Of a stretch of DNA of 64,000 nucleotides, positions 9,547-17,416 are shown piece after piece. Numbering within the stretch: position 1 is the stretch's first letter; each line of letters starts with the position of its first letter. Location: assembly GCA_037443205.1 (NCBI GenBank), contig JBBIOU010000005.1:1-64000 (forward strand). The letters run 5' to 3'. The position numbers and the translations under genes are program-made. Under the pieces are notes generated by a model, which saw nothing but the letters and a program-made list of their open reading frames with translations, searched no databases and was not told the DNA's origin. Source of the DNA: JBBIOU01 sp037443205 (GTDB lineage Bacteria; Bacteroidota; Bacteroidia; Flavobacteriales_D; UBA2798).

Positions 9547-11223
9547 TTGAAAGCAAATCTGAACACATATCGTTTACTGATAATTATTACCGGAGCATTT
9601 TTTTTCTTCCCCTTCTTAGGAAGCACACCTTTATTTGACTGGGATGAAATAAATTTTGCCGAATCGGCACGCGAAATGATTGTAAGCGGAGATTATGGAC
9701 GGGTGCAGATAAACTTTCAACCTTTTTGGGAAAAACCACCATTGTTTTTCTGGATGCAGGTATTAAGCATGAAAATATTTGGCATAAACGAATATGCCGC
9801 AAGATTTCCAAACGCTGTTTGCGGAATAATAACCTTATTGTTGTTGTTTGAATTTGGCAGAAAATTACGTGATGAAAAATTTGGTTTAATGTGGGCATTA
9901 ACCTATTTAGGCAGTTTTCTGCCACACATATATTTTAAATCCGGAATTATTGATCCGTTTTTTAATCTTTTTATTTTTTGCGCCATTTATTTTATGGCAA
10001 AATCAGCGCATCTATACAATAAAAGTAATGCTGCAAAATATGTTTTAATGGCAGGCATTTTCAGTGGTCTTGCCATACTAACCAAAGGACCGGTAGCTGT
10101 GTTATTAATAGGACTTACCTTTTTAATTGTTTGGGCAAATATGCGTTTTAAAAAAATTGTGTCGTTTAAACATCTGCTGCTCTATGGTTTTAGCACCCTG
10201 CTTATTTCCTTAGCCTGGTTTGGTTATGAGCTGATAAAAAACGGACCATGGTTTATAAACGAATTTATTGAATACCAAATCCGTTTGGCTAAAGGAACAG
10301 AGGCCGGTCACAATCAACCTTTTTATTATCATTTTATAGTAGTATTTGCAGGTTGCTTTCCAATGGCTCAACTTTCACTGCAAAATTTATTTACAAGAAA
10401 TAAAACTGTTTTCTACATATCTTCTTTTGAGGTTTGGATGAAATGCTTGTTTTGGGTTGTATTGATAGTTTTTTCATTGGTAAAAACTAAAATTATTCAC
10501 TACTCATCTCTTACATATTTACCGTTAAGCTTTTTTGCCGCATTAACCTTTTATGATGCAAGCATAAACCAACAAAAAATTAAAAAATACATTGTAAACT
10601 TAATTACATTAATTGTTAGTTTATTCGCTCTTGCTTTTGGCTTATTGCCCCTTGTAGGGAAAAACATCAATGTCATAAAACCATATATAAAAGATCCGTT
10701 TGCCCAAGAAAACATGAACGCAGAGGTAAACTGGAGTATATTAGATGCCTTGCCGGCTGTGTTCCTTATTTCGGCATTGACGTTATTTTTAATTTACCGT
10801 AATAAAAGCATCGCACAATCTATGTTTTACCTTTATACGGGTGTAGCTCTGAGCATCATGTTATTCCTGATACTTGTACCTGCTAAAATAGAAAAATACA
10901 CACAACACGCTGCTGTTGAATTTTTTTCGGGTCTGAAAGGTAAGGATGTATATGTTGAAACGTTGAGCTATAAAAGTTATGCACACTATTTTTATTTTGC
11001 GCGCCCGCCACTCAGCAAACAAGAAATAATTAACGCCAAAGATGAAAACGGTTTATACAGTTCGCAAAAACTACGCGATTGGTATTTGAGCGGACAAATA
11101 GACAAACCTGTTTATTTTAGTGTAAAAAACATATACTTACACGAATATGAAAGTTATAAAAAATTAAAATTATTATACAAAAAAAATGGTTTTGCATTTC
11201 TTGTAAGAGAACCTGATAAATAA
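9547..11223 (+). CDS. GT39/ArnT-like membrane glycosyltransferase
   Basis: 558 residues, with roughly a dozen hydrophobic segments in the first two thirds and a soluble C-terminal part. The FDWDEINFAESAREM loop after the first membrane helix carries the acidic pair of the GT-C active site, and the FWEKPPLFFW loop is typical of ArnT/PMT_2 proteins. Such enzymes transfer a sugar from an undecaprenyl- or dolichyl-phosphate carrier onto lipid A, other lipids or proteins in the periplasm. In-frame stop TAA at 9544 directly precedes TTG at 9547, and the next in-frame ATG falls behind the catalytic loop, so TTG must be the start. It is translationally close-packed with the PAP2 gene. The acceptor is unknown. 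Confidence 0.9.
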   Translation: MKANLNTYRLLIIITGAFFFFPFLGSTPLFDWDEINFAESAREMIVSGDYGRVQINFQPFWEKPPLFFWMQVLSMKIFGINEYAARFPNAVCGIITLLLLFEFGRKLRDEKFGLMWALTYLGSFLPHIYFKSGIIDPFFNLFIFCAIYFMAKSAHLYNKSNAAKYVLMAGIFSGLAILTKGPVAVLLIGLTFLIVWANMRFKKIVSFKHLLLYGFSTLLISLAWFGYELIKNGPWFINEFIEYQIRLAKGTEAGHNQPFYYHFIVVFAGCFPMAQLSLQNLFTRNKTVFYISSFEVWMKCLFWVVLIVFSLVKTKIIHYSSLTYLPLSFFAALTFYDASINQQKIKKYIVNLITLIVSLFALAFGLLPLVGKNINVIKPYIKDPFAQENMNAEVNWSILDALPAVFLISALTLFLIYRNKSIAQSMFYLYTGVALSIMLFLILVPAKIEKYTQHAAVEFFSGLKGKDVYVETLSYKSYAHYFYFARPPLSKQEIINAKDENGLYSSQKLRDWYLSGQIDKPVYFSVKNIYLHEYESYKKLKLLYKKNGFAFLVREPDK

Positions 11224-11321
11224 TTAATCGAAATGTAAATTAATCATACTAAATTTTTCATTTTTATATTCTAATAACTTGACTGTAAATTATACATCCG
11301 AATAACCGGCATAAAACAAAA

Positions 11322-12464
11322 ATGTATCAATCTCTAAATATCCTTGTATTAACAACAATTATATTTGGATACTCATGTTCACAAAGTGATAAAAAATCTG
11401 ATACCAAACTTTTAAATATCAACATCGACAGCACTGCTTATTATGACTCCATATACGCATCGCTTAAATTTTCAATTGATACATTTTTTAGAAATAAATA
11501 TTTAAAAGATGAGTTTAACGGCAACATTTTATTTAGCGAAAATAACCGTATAATAATTTCAGGTTCTTACGGATATGCAGCCCCTGATAAAAACGATACA
11601 CTAACTCTTAAACATGCTTTTCAACTGGCATCGGTAAGCAAAACAATTACTGCTACAGCCGTGCTTATGCTTTTAGAAAAAAAACTGATTGAATTGGACC
11701 AAAAGGTAAATCATTATCTGGATAGTTTTCCGTATCCGGGAGTAACTGTGCGAATGTTGTTGTGCCATCGCTCAGGGCTGAGCAATTATATGTATTACTG
11801 CGATAAAGTCATAACAGATAAAAACAAGCCTATATACAATAAAGATGTTTACGAAATAACCTGTAAGCACAAGCCCCCGCCCTATTATCAACCAAACCAA
11901 ACCTATGATTATTGTAACACCAATTATGTGCTTCTTGCTTTAATTATAGAAAAAGTATCCGGAATGTCATATTCAGATTTTTTACAAAAGAATATTTTCA
12001 TCCCTTTAAAAATGGAACACACCTTTGTTTATGAAAAAGGCAAAACTAAACTTCCGCAATTCGCTGTTGCCGGATATGACCACCGTGGGAAAATGATTGC
12101 AGATTATTATCAAAATGGAGTTACAGGAGATAAAGGAATTTATTCTACCGTTGAAGATTTATACAAGTTCGATTTAGCTTTGCGCCAGCAAAAATTGTTA
12201 ACCGACTCCACCCTGCAACTTGCCTACAAGGCCACGTCAAATGAGCATGAAACCCAAGGCAATGACAATTATGGGTTGGGATGGAGAATTAAACAATCAC
12301 ATGCCGGGTATAAAGTTGTTTATCATACCGGCTGGTGGAAAGGATTTCGTTCATATTTCATCAGAAATATCACAAAAAATCAAACCATAATTGTATTAGA
12401 CAACATAAAAAGAGGTCCATTTTTAAGCGTTGAAGAACTACTGCAACTGTTAAACAGCAACTAA
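11322..12464 (+). CDS. Serine hydrolase lipoprotein, class C beta-lactamase/DD-peptidase fold
   Basis: 380 residues. The N-terminus is hydrophobic and ends at Cys19 (GYSC), followed by a polar stretch, consistent with a lipoprotein. The beta-lactamase-related fold is shown by Ser104-x-x-Lys107 in LASVSKTITA, a Tyr/Asn element in TYDYCNTNY where a YxN is expected, and the third motif HTG in VVYHTGWWKG. Family members include DD-carboxypeptidases, esterases and D-aminopeptidases; few hydrolyse beta-lactams. I infer a periplasmic hydrolase acting on peptidoglycan or small esters. It stands alone between the GT39 gene and rplS. The substrate cannot be read from the sequence. Confidence 0.88.
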   Translation: MYQSLNILVLTTIIFGYSCSQSDKKSDTKLLNINIDSTAYYDSIYASLKFSIDTFFRNKYLKDEFNGNILFSENNRIIISGSYGYAAPDKNDTLTLKHAFQLASVSKTITATAVLMLLEKKLIELDQKVNHYLDSFPYPGVTVRMLLCHRSGLSNYMYYCDKVITDKNKPIYNKDVYEITCKHKPPPYYQPNQTYDYCNTNYVLLALIIEKVSGMSYSDFLQKNIFIPLKMEHTFVYEKGKTKLPQFAVAGYDHRGKMIADYYQNGVTGDKGIYSTVEDLYKFDLALRQQKLLTDSTLQLAYKATSNEHETQGNDNYGLGWRIKQSHAGYKVVYHTGWWKGFRSYFIRNITKNQTIIVLDNIKRGPFLSVEELLQLLNSN

Positions 12465-12511
12465 TACCGCAATTTTTTATAAAAAATAGCATTAGTTTGA
12501 AAAAAAAAGCG

Positions 12512-12519
12512 TAATATTG
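12512..12519 (+). promoter_or_regulatory. Probable -7 element of rplS-rpsU
   Basis: TAATATTG followed by CAGCC, one mismatch from TAnnTTTG. The same string TAATATTGCAGCC occurs upstream of the gene at 57149, where it has a correctly spaced TTG. The leader to the rplS ATG would be about 25 nt. Confidence 0.4.
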
Positions 12520-12544
12520 CAGCCCATTTTAAGACAGAGAGGCT

Positions 12545-12916
12545 ATGAACAAGTTGCAAGCTATTGAAAAAGAGTTAATTACATCTAACAATATCCCCGC
12601 ATTTAAAGCCGGAGATACAGTTACCGTACATTATAAAATTAAAGAAGGAAACAAAGAGCGCATACAGCAATATCAAGGAGTGGTAATACAACGCAGGGGC
12701 TCAGGTCTTACCGAAACTTTTACAGTTAGAAAAATATCTAACAACATTGGTGTAGAGCGTGTATTTCCCCTACATTCGCCTTATATACAATCCATCGAAA
12801 TTAACAAAAAAGGCAATGTGCGCAGAGCCAGAGTTTTCTATTTGAGAGAAAGAACCGGAAAATCGGCACGCATTAAAGAGAAAAAAGTATTAGTAGCCAC
12901 AGAAGCAGAAGCATAA
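12545..12916 (+). CDS. rplS: 50S ribosomal protein L19
   Basis: 123 residues, close to the usual 115-120. L19 sits at the 30S-50S interface of the ribosome. Characteristic segments are the [16 protein letters not shown] start of the core, the [15 protein letters not shown] beta strand, [22 protein letters not shown], and the [25 protein letters not shown] end. rpsU follows after 25 nt, and an intrinsic terminator closes the two-gene unit at 13160-13188. Confidence 0.98.
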   Translation: MNKLQAIEKELITSNNIPAFKAGDTVTVHYKIKEGNKERIQQYQGVVIQRRGSGLTETFTVRKISNNIGVERVFPLHSPYIQSIEINKKGNVRRARVFYLRERTGKSARIKEKKVLVATEAEA

Positions 12917-12941
12917 ACAATCATTTAAACCAATTATACAT

Positions 12942-13133
12942 ATGTTAATTATTCCTGTAAAAGAAGGCGAGTCAATAGACAAAGCATTAAAAAAATACAA
13001 AAAGAAACACGAAAAAGTAGGTATTGTAAAAATTTTACGCGAAAAACAACAATTTACCAAACCTTCTGTATTAAGAAGGCAAGAAAAAATTAAAGCGCGT
13101 TACAGATTGCAAATGCAATTACAAGAACAATAA
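12942..13133 (+). CDS. rpsU: 30S ribosomal protein S21
   Basis: 63 residues, basic, beginning LIIPVKEGESIDKALKKYKKK and ending in a lysine/arginine-rich tail, the S21 pattern. S21 is in the 30S platform near the anti-Shine-Dalgarno end of 16S rRNA. In Bacteroidota, where Shine-Dalgarno sites are rare, S21 has been implicated in sequestering that tail. It follows rplS and precedes an intrinsic terminator. Confidence 0.97.
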   Translation: MLIIPVKEGESIDKALKKYKKKHEKVGIVKILREKQQFTKPSVLRRQEKIKARYRLQMQLQEQ

Positions 13134-13159
13134 AACCAATTTAAAAAAAATACGTTATT

Positions 13160-13188
13160 AAGGAGAAACCTGCAGTTTCTCCTTTTTT
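13160..13188 (+). terminator. Intrinsic terminator after rplS-rpsU
   Basis: Perfect 10-bp stem AAGGAGAAAC / GTTTCTCCTT with a 5-nt loop (13160-13184), running into six T residues (13183-13188). The xerC ATG begins at 13189, the first base after the T tract. Confidence 0.85.
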
Positions 13189-14064
13189 ATGTTTACAGAA
13201 TTTAAAAACTATCTCCGCAACGAAAAGCGCTATTCACAGCATACTGTTACAGCATATTGTAATGATATAGAAGAATATGAATTATATTGCCAAATAAATT
13301 ATCAAACCAACGCTTGTGCTGCCGATAGTTATATATTACGCTCCTGGTTAGCTCAAATGATTGATCGGGGTATTTTGCCGCAAAGCGTAAAACGCAAACT
13401 ATCATCCATCAATAAATATTATAAATTCCTTATCCTGCAAAAACATATAACCAATAATCCTGTAAACAAAGTTAAAACCCCAAAAGCTGCAAAAAGACTA
13501 CCCGTGTTTATCACAGAAAGCAATATGCAACAACTATTTATTAAAGACATCTTTAGCAATGACTTTTCAGGACTCAGAGATAAATTGTTGATTGAAATTT
13601 TCTACTCATGCGGAGTAAGGCTTAATGAAATTATACACTTAAAAACCGCTTATATCAGTAAAAACAGTATTAAAGTAACGGGTAAAAGAAACAAAGAGCG
13701 AATTATACCTATACACAACAATTTATACCAAACTATCCGTCAATACCTTGAAATAAAAGAAAAAAAATACCCAAACAGTTGTAATGAATATTTATTGATT
13801 ACCGATAGCGGAAAAAAACTTTACGAAAAATTTGTTTATAGAAAAATAAAATACTACCTTGCCTTGGTTAGCAGCGTTAATAAAAAAAGCCCGCACATAC
13901 TCAGACACACATTTGCCACACACCTGCTTAACAAAGGTGCAGATATAAACGCAGTAAAAGAGTTGTTAGGGCACAGCAGCCTGGCAGCTACTCAAGTTTA
14001 TACACACAACACCATAGACAAACTAAAAACAATCTATAACCAAGCCCATCCTTTGGGTGGCTAA
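13189..14064 (+). CDS. xerC: Tyrosine recombinase XerC/XerD
   Basis: 291 residues, full length for a Xer recombinase. It has an N-terminal SAM-like core-binding domain (about residues 1-85) and a catalytic domain. Active-site elements are Arg in YSCGVRLNEI, Lys in VTGKRNKER, HILRHTFATHLL (His-x-x-Arg), LGHSS (His), and the nucleophile Tyr271 in QVYTHNTI. Xer enzymes resolve chromosome dimers at dif during division. The context, after ribosomal genes and before a hibernation factor, is a housekeeping one and not an integron or phage. The start codon lies immediately after the T tract of the rpsU terminator, so expression must come from readthrough or from a start within the hairpin region. XerC is preferred over XerD by context, not proof. 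Confidence 0.92.
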   Translation: MFTEFKNYLRNEKRYSQHTVTAYCNDIEEYELYCQINYQTNACAADSYILRSWLAQMIDRGILPQSVKRKLSSINKYYKFLILQKHITNNPVNKVKTPKAAKRLPVFITESNMQQLFIKDIFSNDFSGLRDKLLIEIFYSCGVRLNEIIHLKTAYISKNSIKVTGKRNKERIIPIHNNLYQTIRQYLEIKEKKYPNSCNEYLLITDSGKKLYEKFVYRKIKYYLALVSSVNKKSPHILRHTFATHLLNKGADINAVKELLGHSSLAATQVYTHNTIDKLKTIYNQAHPLGG

Positions 14065-14066
14065 AA

Positions 14067-14073
14067 AAGGAGG
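14067..14073 (+). promoter_or_regulatory. Strong Shine-Dalgarno site of the hibernation factor gene
   Basis: AAGGAGG 7 nt before ATG 14081 and directly after the xerC stop. It decides the start: the in-frame GTG at 14057 lies upstream of it inside xerC. Such a site is conspicuous in a genome with almost no others in this window. Confidence 0.8.
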
Positions 14074-14080
14074 AAAAACC

Positions 14081-14380
14081 ATGGAAGTAAAAGTTCAATC
14101 TATCCATTTTGATGCCGACAAAAAACTTGTGGCATTTGTAAAAGAGAAGCTTAATAAACTAAGCAAACTTAACGATACTATTGTAGCAGGTGAAGTATTT
14201 TTACGACTCGATAAATCGGATGTAAATGAAAATAAAATAGCTGAAATAAAACTGGCTGTACCCGGCAAAGACCTTTTTGCCAAACGCCAATGCAAATCTT
14301 TTGAAGAAGCCGTTGATTTATCGGTTGAAGCACTGAGAAGACAAGTAAAAAAACACAAAGAAAAATTAAAAGCTAAATAA
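14081..14380 (+). CDS. raiA: Ribosome hibernation factor, HPF/RaiA (YfiA) family
   Basis: 99 residues from ATG 14081, which the AAGGAGG site seven bases upstream selects over an in-frame GTG at 14057. The protein is a short HPF/YfiA-type beta-alpha-beta domain. It begins MEVKVQSIHFDADKKL, carries a central EVFLRLDKSDVNENKIAEI segment, and ends in a lysine-rich helix. It lacks the C-terminal dimerisation domain of long HPF, so it is a short form. Such proteins bind the 30S decoding region and inactivate idle ribosomes in stationary phase. It starts 16 nt after xerC stops and is probably co-transcribed with it. Confidence 0.93.
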   Translation: MEVKVQSIHFDADKKLVAFVKEKLNKLSKLNDTIVAGEVFLRLDKSDVNENKIAEIKLAVPGKDLFAKRQCKSFEEAVDLSVEALRRQVKKHKEKLKAK

Positions 14381-14447
14381 AAACTGAATTTATTCCGATT
14401 CAGCATTTAATACTTGAAAGAGTTCAAATTGATATTGCTGAGCTAAG

Positions 14448-14909
14448 CTATCGTCCTTGCAGGCTATTCCACTCAAGTATAGTTTTTAATGCTTCTAAAC
14501 CTTGCTGTGTGGTTTTAAAAAAATAATGCTGTAAACCATTGGTTATAAAAAGGTAATTTACCTGTAAGCTAAGGTTGTAACGCATAGCTTGTTCAAAAAC
14601 ATTTTGGTTAATTTCAACCTCAGGTGATTTGCATTCTATAATTAACAAAGGCTTTCGGGCCGTATTGTAAAATACAGCATCGCAGCGTTTAAGTAGAGTA
14701 TTTACTTTTATTGCTTTTTCAACCGATAATAAGCCGGCAGGATATTTTTTTTCTTCAACAAGGTATCTTAATGTATGTTGTCTAACCCATTCTTCGGGTG
14801 TAAGTATTACCCATTTTCTTCTATACACATCAAAAATATGCTTCGCTTGTGGTGTTGTATTGATTTTAAAATGATATGGCGGAAAATTTAATTCTTTCAA
14901 AATACACAC
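14448..14909 (-). CDS. HsdR N-terminal-domain protein (type I restriction R-subunit N-terminus-like nuclease fold)
   Basis: 153 residues. The fold is the stand-alone HSDR_N_2 domain: an aspartate in RCDAVFYN followed by LLIIECKSPEVE gives a PD-(D/E)xK-type D...ExK metal site. No methyltransferase, specificity subunit or helicase domain is nearby, so this is not a restriction system. Solitary copies are common in Bacteroidota and of unknown role. The first codon at 14909 is GTG. The only other upstream candidate is TTG at 14900, giving a start MKELNFPPY; there is no ATG. A -7 box TATATTTG lies 8 nt upstream, so the leader is at most a few nucleotides. Confidence 0.85.
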   Translation of the reverse strand: MCILKELNFPPYHFKINTTPQAKHIFDVYRRKWVILTPEEWVRQHTLRYLVEEKKYPAGLLSVEKAIKVNTLLKRCDAVFYNTARKPLLIIECKSPEVEINQNVFEQAMRYNLSLQVNYLFITNGLQHYFFKTTQQGLEALKTILEWNSLQGR

Positions 14910-14917
14910 TTATAAAG

Positions 14918-14925
14918 CAAATATA
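14918..14925 (-). promoter_or_regulatory. -7 promoter box of the HsdR-N gene
   Basis: Exact TATATTTG on the minus strand ending 8 nt before the GTG at 14909. It sits 4 bp from the oppositely oriented box of the next gene. Confidence 0.5.
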
Positions 14926-14929
14926 ATCT

Positions 14930-14937
14930 TATTTTTG
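14930..14937 (+). promoter_or_regulatory. -7 promoter box of the LTA-synthase-like gene
   Basis: Exact TATTTTTG, ending 11 nt before the ATG at 14949. The two divergent -7 boxes occupy 20 bp, so polymerase cannot occupy both at once. Confidence 0.5.
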
Positions 14938-14948
14938 CAACACTTGCT

Positions 14949-16808
14949 ATGTTTAAAAAAGGAGTTGGTTACTTACTCAGAGATGCTATATTCTGGTATT
15001 TATACTTTGCCCTGTTCAGGGCTATATTTTTAATTTACAATTATGCTAAAATCAAAGAAATAAGTTTTAGCGAAATTTTTTCAACATTTTACCACGCATT
15101 GTATTTAGATACCTCTATGGTGTGCTACATTCTAAGTATTACGCTGTTGCTTACAACTATTGCGTTTATCACGGGTAATAATATTTTTTTTACACTCAAC
15201 AAATGGTATGTAGGCACACTCATCAGTCTGCTCACCTTAATTTACATTGCCGAGTTAGAAATACATAAAGAATGGGGCATCAAAATAAACGCAAAGGCTC
15301 TTAGCTACTTACAACAACCCGATGAAATACTAAACACCGTAAGACCTGTTTTTTTATTTGCCGGACTGGCAATTGTAGCTGTTGTGGTTTTTATATTCAT
15401 GAAAGCATACAACCGTTTTTGCAAAAAGGAAATAATAAGTAAGAAAAGCTTTTTACAACCTGTACTGTTATTAGTTTCAACAGTACCTGTATTATTTATC
15501 GGTATTCGGGGAGGATTTCAACAAATCCCTATTCAGGTAAGCGAAGCATATTTTTCTAAGCACAATATATTAAATTTAGCATCTGTAAATACCGGATGGA
15601 ATCTTATCAACAGCGTCATTGAAAACAACAAAGTGTTATCGGGTAATCCCTTTATATTTTATCCGATGGAGCAGGCAAAAAATACCGTAGAACAAATTCA
15701 TAAGACCGATAAAGATTCTACACTGATGATATTAAATACAACGCGACCTAACATTGTTTTGGTAATTCTGGAAAGCTGGAGTGCAACAATGATTGAAGGC
15801 ATGGGAGGATTTAAAGGAATGAGTCCCCATTTTGATAAACTGATACAAACCGGTGTGGTTTTTGACAGTATATATGCCAGCGGCAATTTAAGCGATCAGG
15901 GTATGGCAGCCATCTTTGCAGCATTTCCGGCTCAACCCTATACTTCTATCATAACACAACCGGCAAAATATATTCACCTTCCGGCTTTTAATCTGCAACT
16001 TAAAGATGCCGGATATTTTACCTCGTATATGTTTGGCGGACAACTAAGCTACGGGAACATAAAAGCATATATGTACTACAATAATTTTGATAGAATACAG
16101 GAAGAAATAGATTTTGCCCCGCACATACCACGTGCTAAACTCGGTGTTCATGATGAATATATATACCAGCGTTTGATTGAAGACCTTAAAAATGACAAAA
16201 CTCCTTTTTTTGCCGGAGTGTTTACTATTAGCACGCATTCGCCCTATGATATTCCCGACCGCACAAAATATTTTGTGTTTAACAGTTATGAAGACGATTA
16301 TGCCAATGCCTTTTATTATGCCGATAAATGCATCGGTAAATTTATAGACGAGGCACAAAAACAAAAATGGTTTGATAATACTTTATTTGTATTTATTGCC
16401 GACCACAGCCATGGTACTCCTAAAGGCATAGACAGAAATTATGCTGAATACAGAAGAATACCGTTTTTGCTTTGGGGCAATGTAATAAAAGATGAGTACA
16501 AAGGCTTGCGTATAAAAAAAATTGGCTCGCAAATAGATTTAGCAGCTACTTTGTTAAAACAGCTAAACATGGATGCCAAAAAATTTCCCTGGAGCAAAAA
16601 TCTTCTCAACTATTATTGTCCGCAATTTGCCTATTATGAAAACACAGATGGTTTTGGCTGGATACGACCCGATGGTTATTACGTTTATTCACACGAGCGT
16701 AAAGATATTTTTATTGAAAAGTTTTATAACCCAACCTATAAAGATAGTCTGATAAAAGAAGGGAAAAGTTATTTGCAAATATTATTTCAACAGTATACTG
16801 ATTTTTAA
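14949..16808 (+). CDS. LTA synthase-like membrane sulfatase/phosphoglycerol transferase
   Basis: 619 residues. About five membrane helices (residues ~10-190) are followed by a periplasmic sulfatase-fold domain. Recognisable elements are NIVLVILESWS (metal-binding Glu), ASGNLSDQGMAAIFAAFPAQP (nucleophile loop, with Ser where many homologues have Thr), HDEYIYQRL, and the metal-binding FIADHSHGTP. Gram-positive LtaS polymerises glycerol phosphate. In Bacteroidota the homologues probably transfer phosphoglycerol or phosphoethanolamine to envelope glycans or lipids, or act as sulfatases. It is transcribed alone, divergent from the HsdR-N gene. The Ser/Thr identity of the nucleophile is my reading of the motif. 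Confidence 0.9.
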   Translation: MFKKGVGYLLRDAIFWYLYFALFRAIFLIYNYAKIKEISFSEIFSTFYHALYLDTSMVCYILSITLLLTTIAFITGNNIFFTLNKWYVGTLISLLTLIYIAELEIHKEWGIKINAKALSYLQQPDEILNTVRPVFLFAGLAIVAVVVFIFMKAYNRFCKKEIISKKSFLQPVLLLVSTVPVLFIGIRGGFQQIPIQVSEAYFSKHNILNLASVNTGWNLINSVIENNKVLSGNPFIFYPMEQAKNTVEQIHKTDKDSTLMILNTTRPNIVLVILESWSATMIEGMGGFKGMSPHFDKLIQTGVVFDSIYASGNLSDQGMAAIFAAFPAQPYTSIITQPAKYIHLPAFNLQLKDAGYFTSYMFGGQLSYGNIKAYMYYNNFDRIQEEIDFAPHIPRAKLGVHDEYIYQRLIEDLKNDKTPFFAGVFTISTHSPYDIPDRTKYFVFNSYEDDYANAFYYADKCIGKFIDEAQKQKWFDNTLFVFIADHSHGTPKGIDRNYAEYRRIPFLLWGNVIKDEYKGLRIKKIGSQIDLAATLLKQLNMDAKKFPWSKNLLNYYCPQFAYYENTDGFGWIRPDGYYVYSHERKDIFIEKFYNPTYKDSLIKEGKSYLQILFQQYTDF

Positions 16809-16819
16809 AACGTCTTAGG

Positions 16820-16905
16820 TATTAGTATGTATAATGCTCAACTGATAGCAAATAACCAAAGTCACCTGGTACTTAGTCAAATTTGTAATGCTGAATTAGA
16901 GTTCT
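16820..16905 (+). repeat. Dispersed intergenic repeat, decayed copy 4
   Basis: In the 125-bp gap between the LTA-synthase-like gene and rnhA. It matches the reverse complement of copy 1 in order: a TATTAGTATGTATAATGCTC block (CATTAGCATGCGTAATGCTC in copy 1), then CTGATAGC, then AATAACCAAAGTCAC. After a deletion of about 50 bp it continues with CAAATTTGTAATGCTGAATT (CAAATTTCTAATGCTGAATT in copy 1). Most differences are C-to-T or G-to-A transitions. The GC-rich CCGCC hairpin is missing. Confidence 0.6.
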
Positions 16906-16933
16906 ATTGATTTGTTTGAAAAAATAATACGTG

Positions 16934-17416
16934 TTAAGAAAAAAGATCGTTCTCTGATTTATGTAAACGCTCATATTCTTCATCAATTAATAGATTCTGA
17001 CCTTCCGAAGCTTTTACAGCAAGCGCATCGCAGCGTTCGTTTTCGGGATGACCGGCATGGCCTTTTATCCAAATAAATTTTACCGTATGTTTAAAAAACA
17101 CCTTTAAAAAACGTTCCCATAAATCAATGTTTTTTTTCCCTTTATAGCCGTTTTTTCTCCATCTAAAAATCCACCCTTGTTCTACAGCATTAACTACATA
17201 TTTTGAATCAGAATATATTGTAACTTCACCTTTATCTGTTTTAAGTTGTTCTAATCCTACGATTACTGCTAATAATTCCATGCGATTATTCGTTGTTAAA
17301 CGGTAACCCTGTGATAACTCCTTATAATGTTTGCCGCTACGTAAAATCACTCCATAACCACCGGGGCCGGGGTTTCCTCTGGCTGCTCCGTCTGTAAAAA
17401 TTTCTATCTGCATCAA
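16934..17416 (-). CDS. rnhA: Ribonuclease HI
   Basis: 160 residues, standard RNase HI. It degrades RNA in RNA-DNA hybrids such as Okazaki primers and R-loops. The four catalytic acids are visible in IFTDGAARGNPGPGG (Asp), NNRMELLAVI (Glu), TIYSDSKYVV (Asp) and NERCDALA (Asp), and the basic W-R-W-R-K-N-G-Y handle helix is present. Start is either of two consecutive Met codons. It overlaps the end of marC by 4 nt, so it is the last gene of the purN-marC-rnhA operon. Confidence 0.98.
   Translation of the reverse strand: MMQIEIFTDGAARGNPGPGGYGVILRSGKHYKELSQGYRLTTNNRMELLAVIVGLEQLKTDKGEVTIYSDSKYVVNAVEQGWIFRWRKNGYKGKKNIDLWERFLKVFFKHTVKFIWIKGHAGHPENERCDALAVKASEGQNLLIDEEYERLHKSENDLFS

Noticed and set aside
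14057..14080. GTG start 24 nt upstream of the raiA ATG
   Set aside because: It lies inside the end of xerC and upstream of the consensus AAGGAGG site, which clearly serves the ATG at 14081.
14384..14403. Possible terminator after raiA (CTGAAT...ATTCAG)
   Set aside because: Only a 6-bp stem with an 8-nt loop and no T tract.
14448..14909. Restriction-modification system around the HsdR-N protein
   Set aside because: Only the N-terminal nuclease-like domain is present. No methylase, specificity or helicase gene is adjacent.
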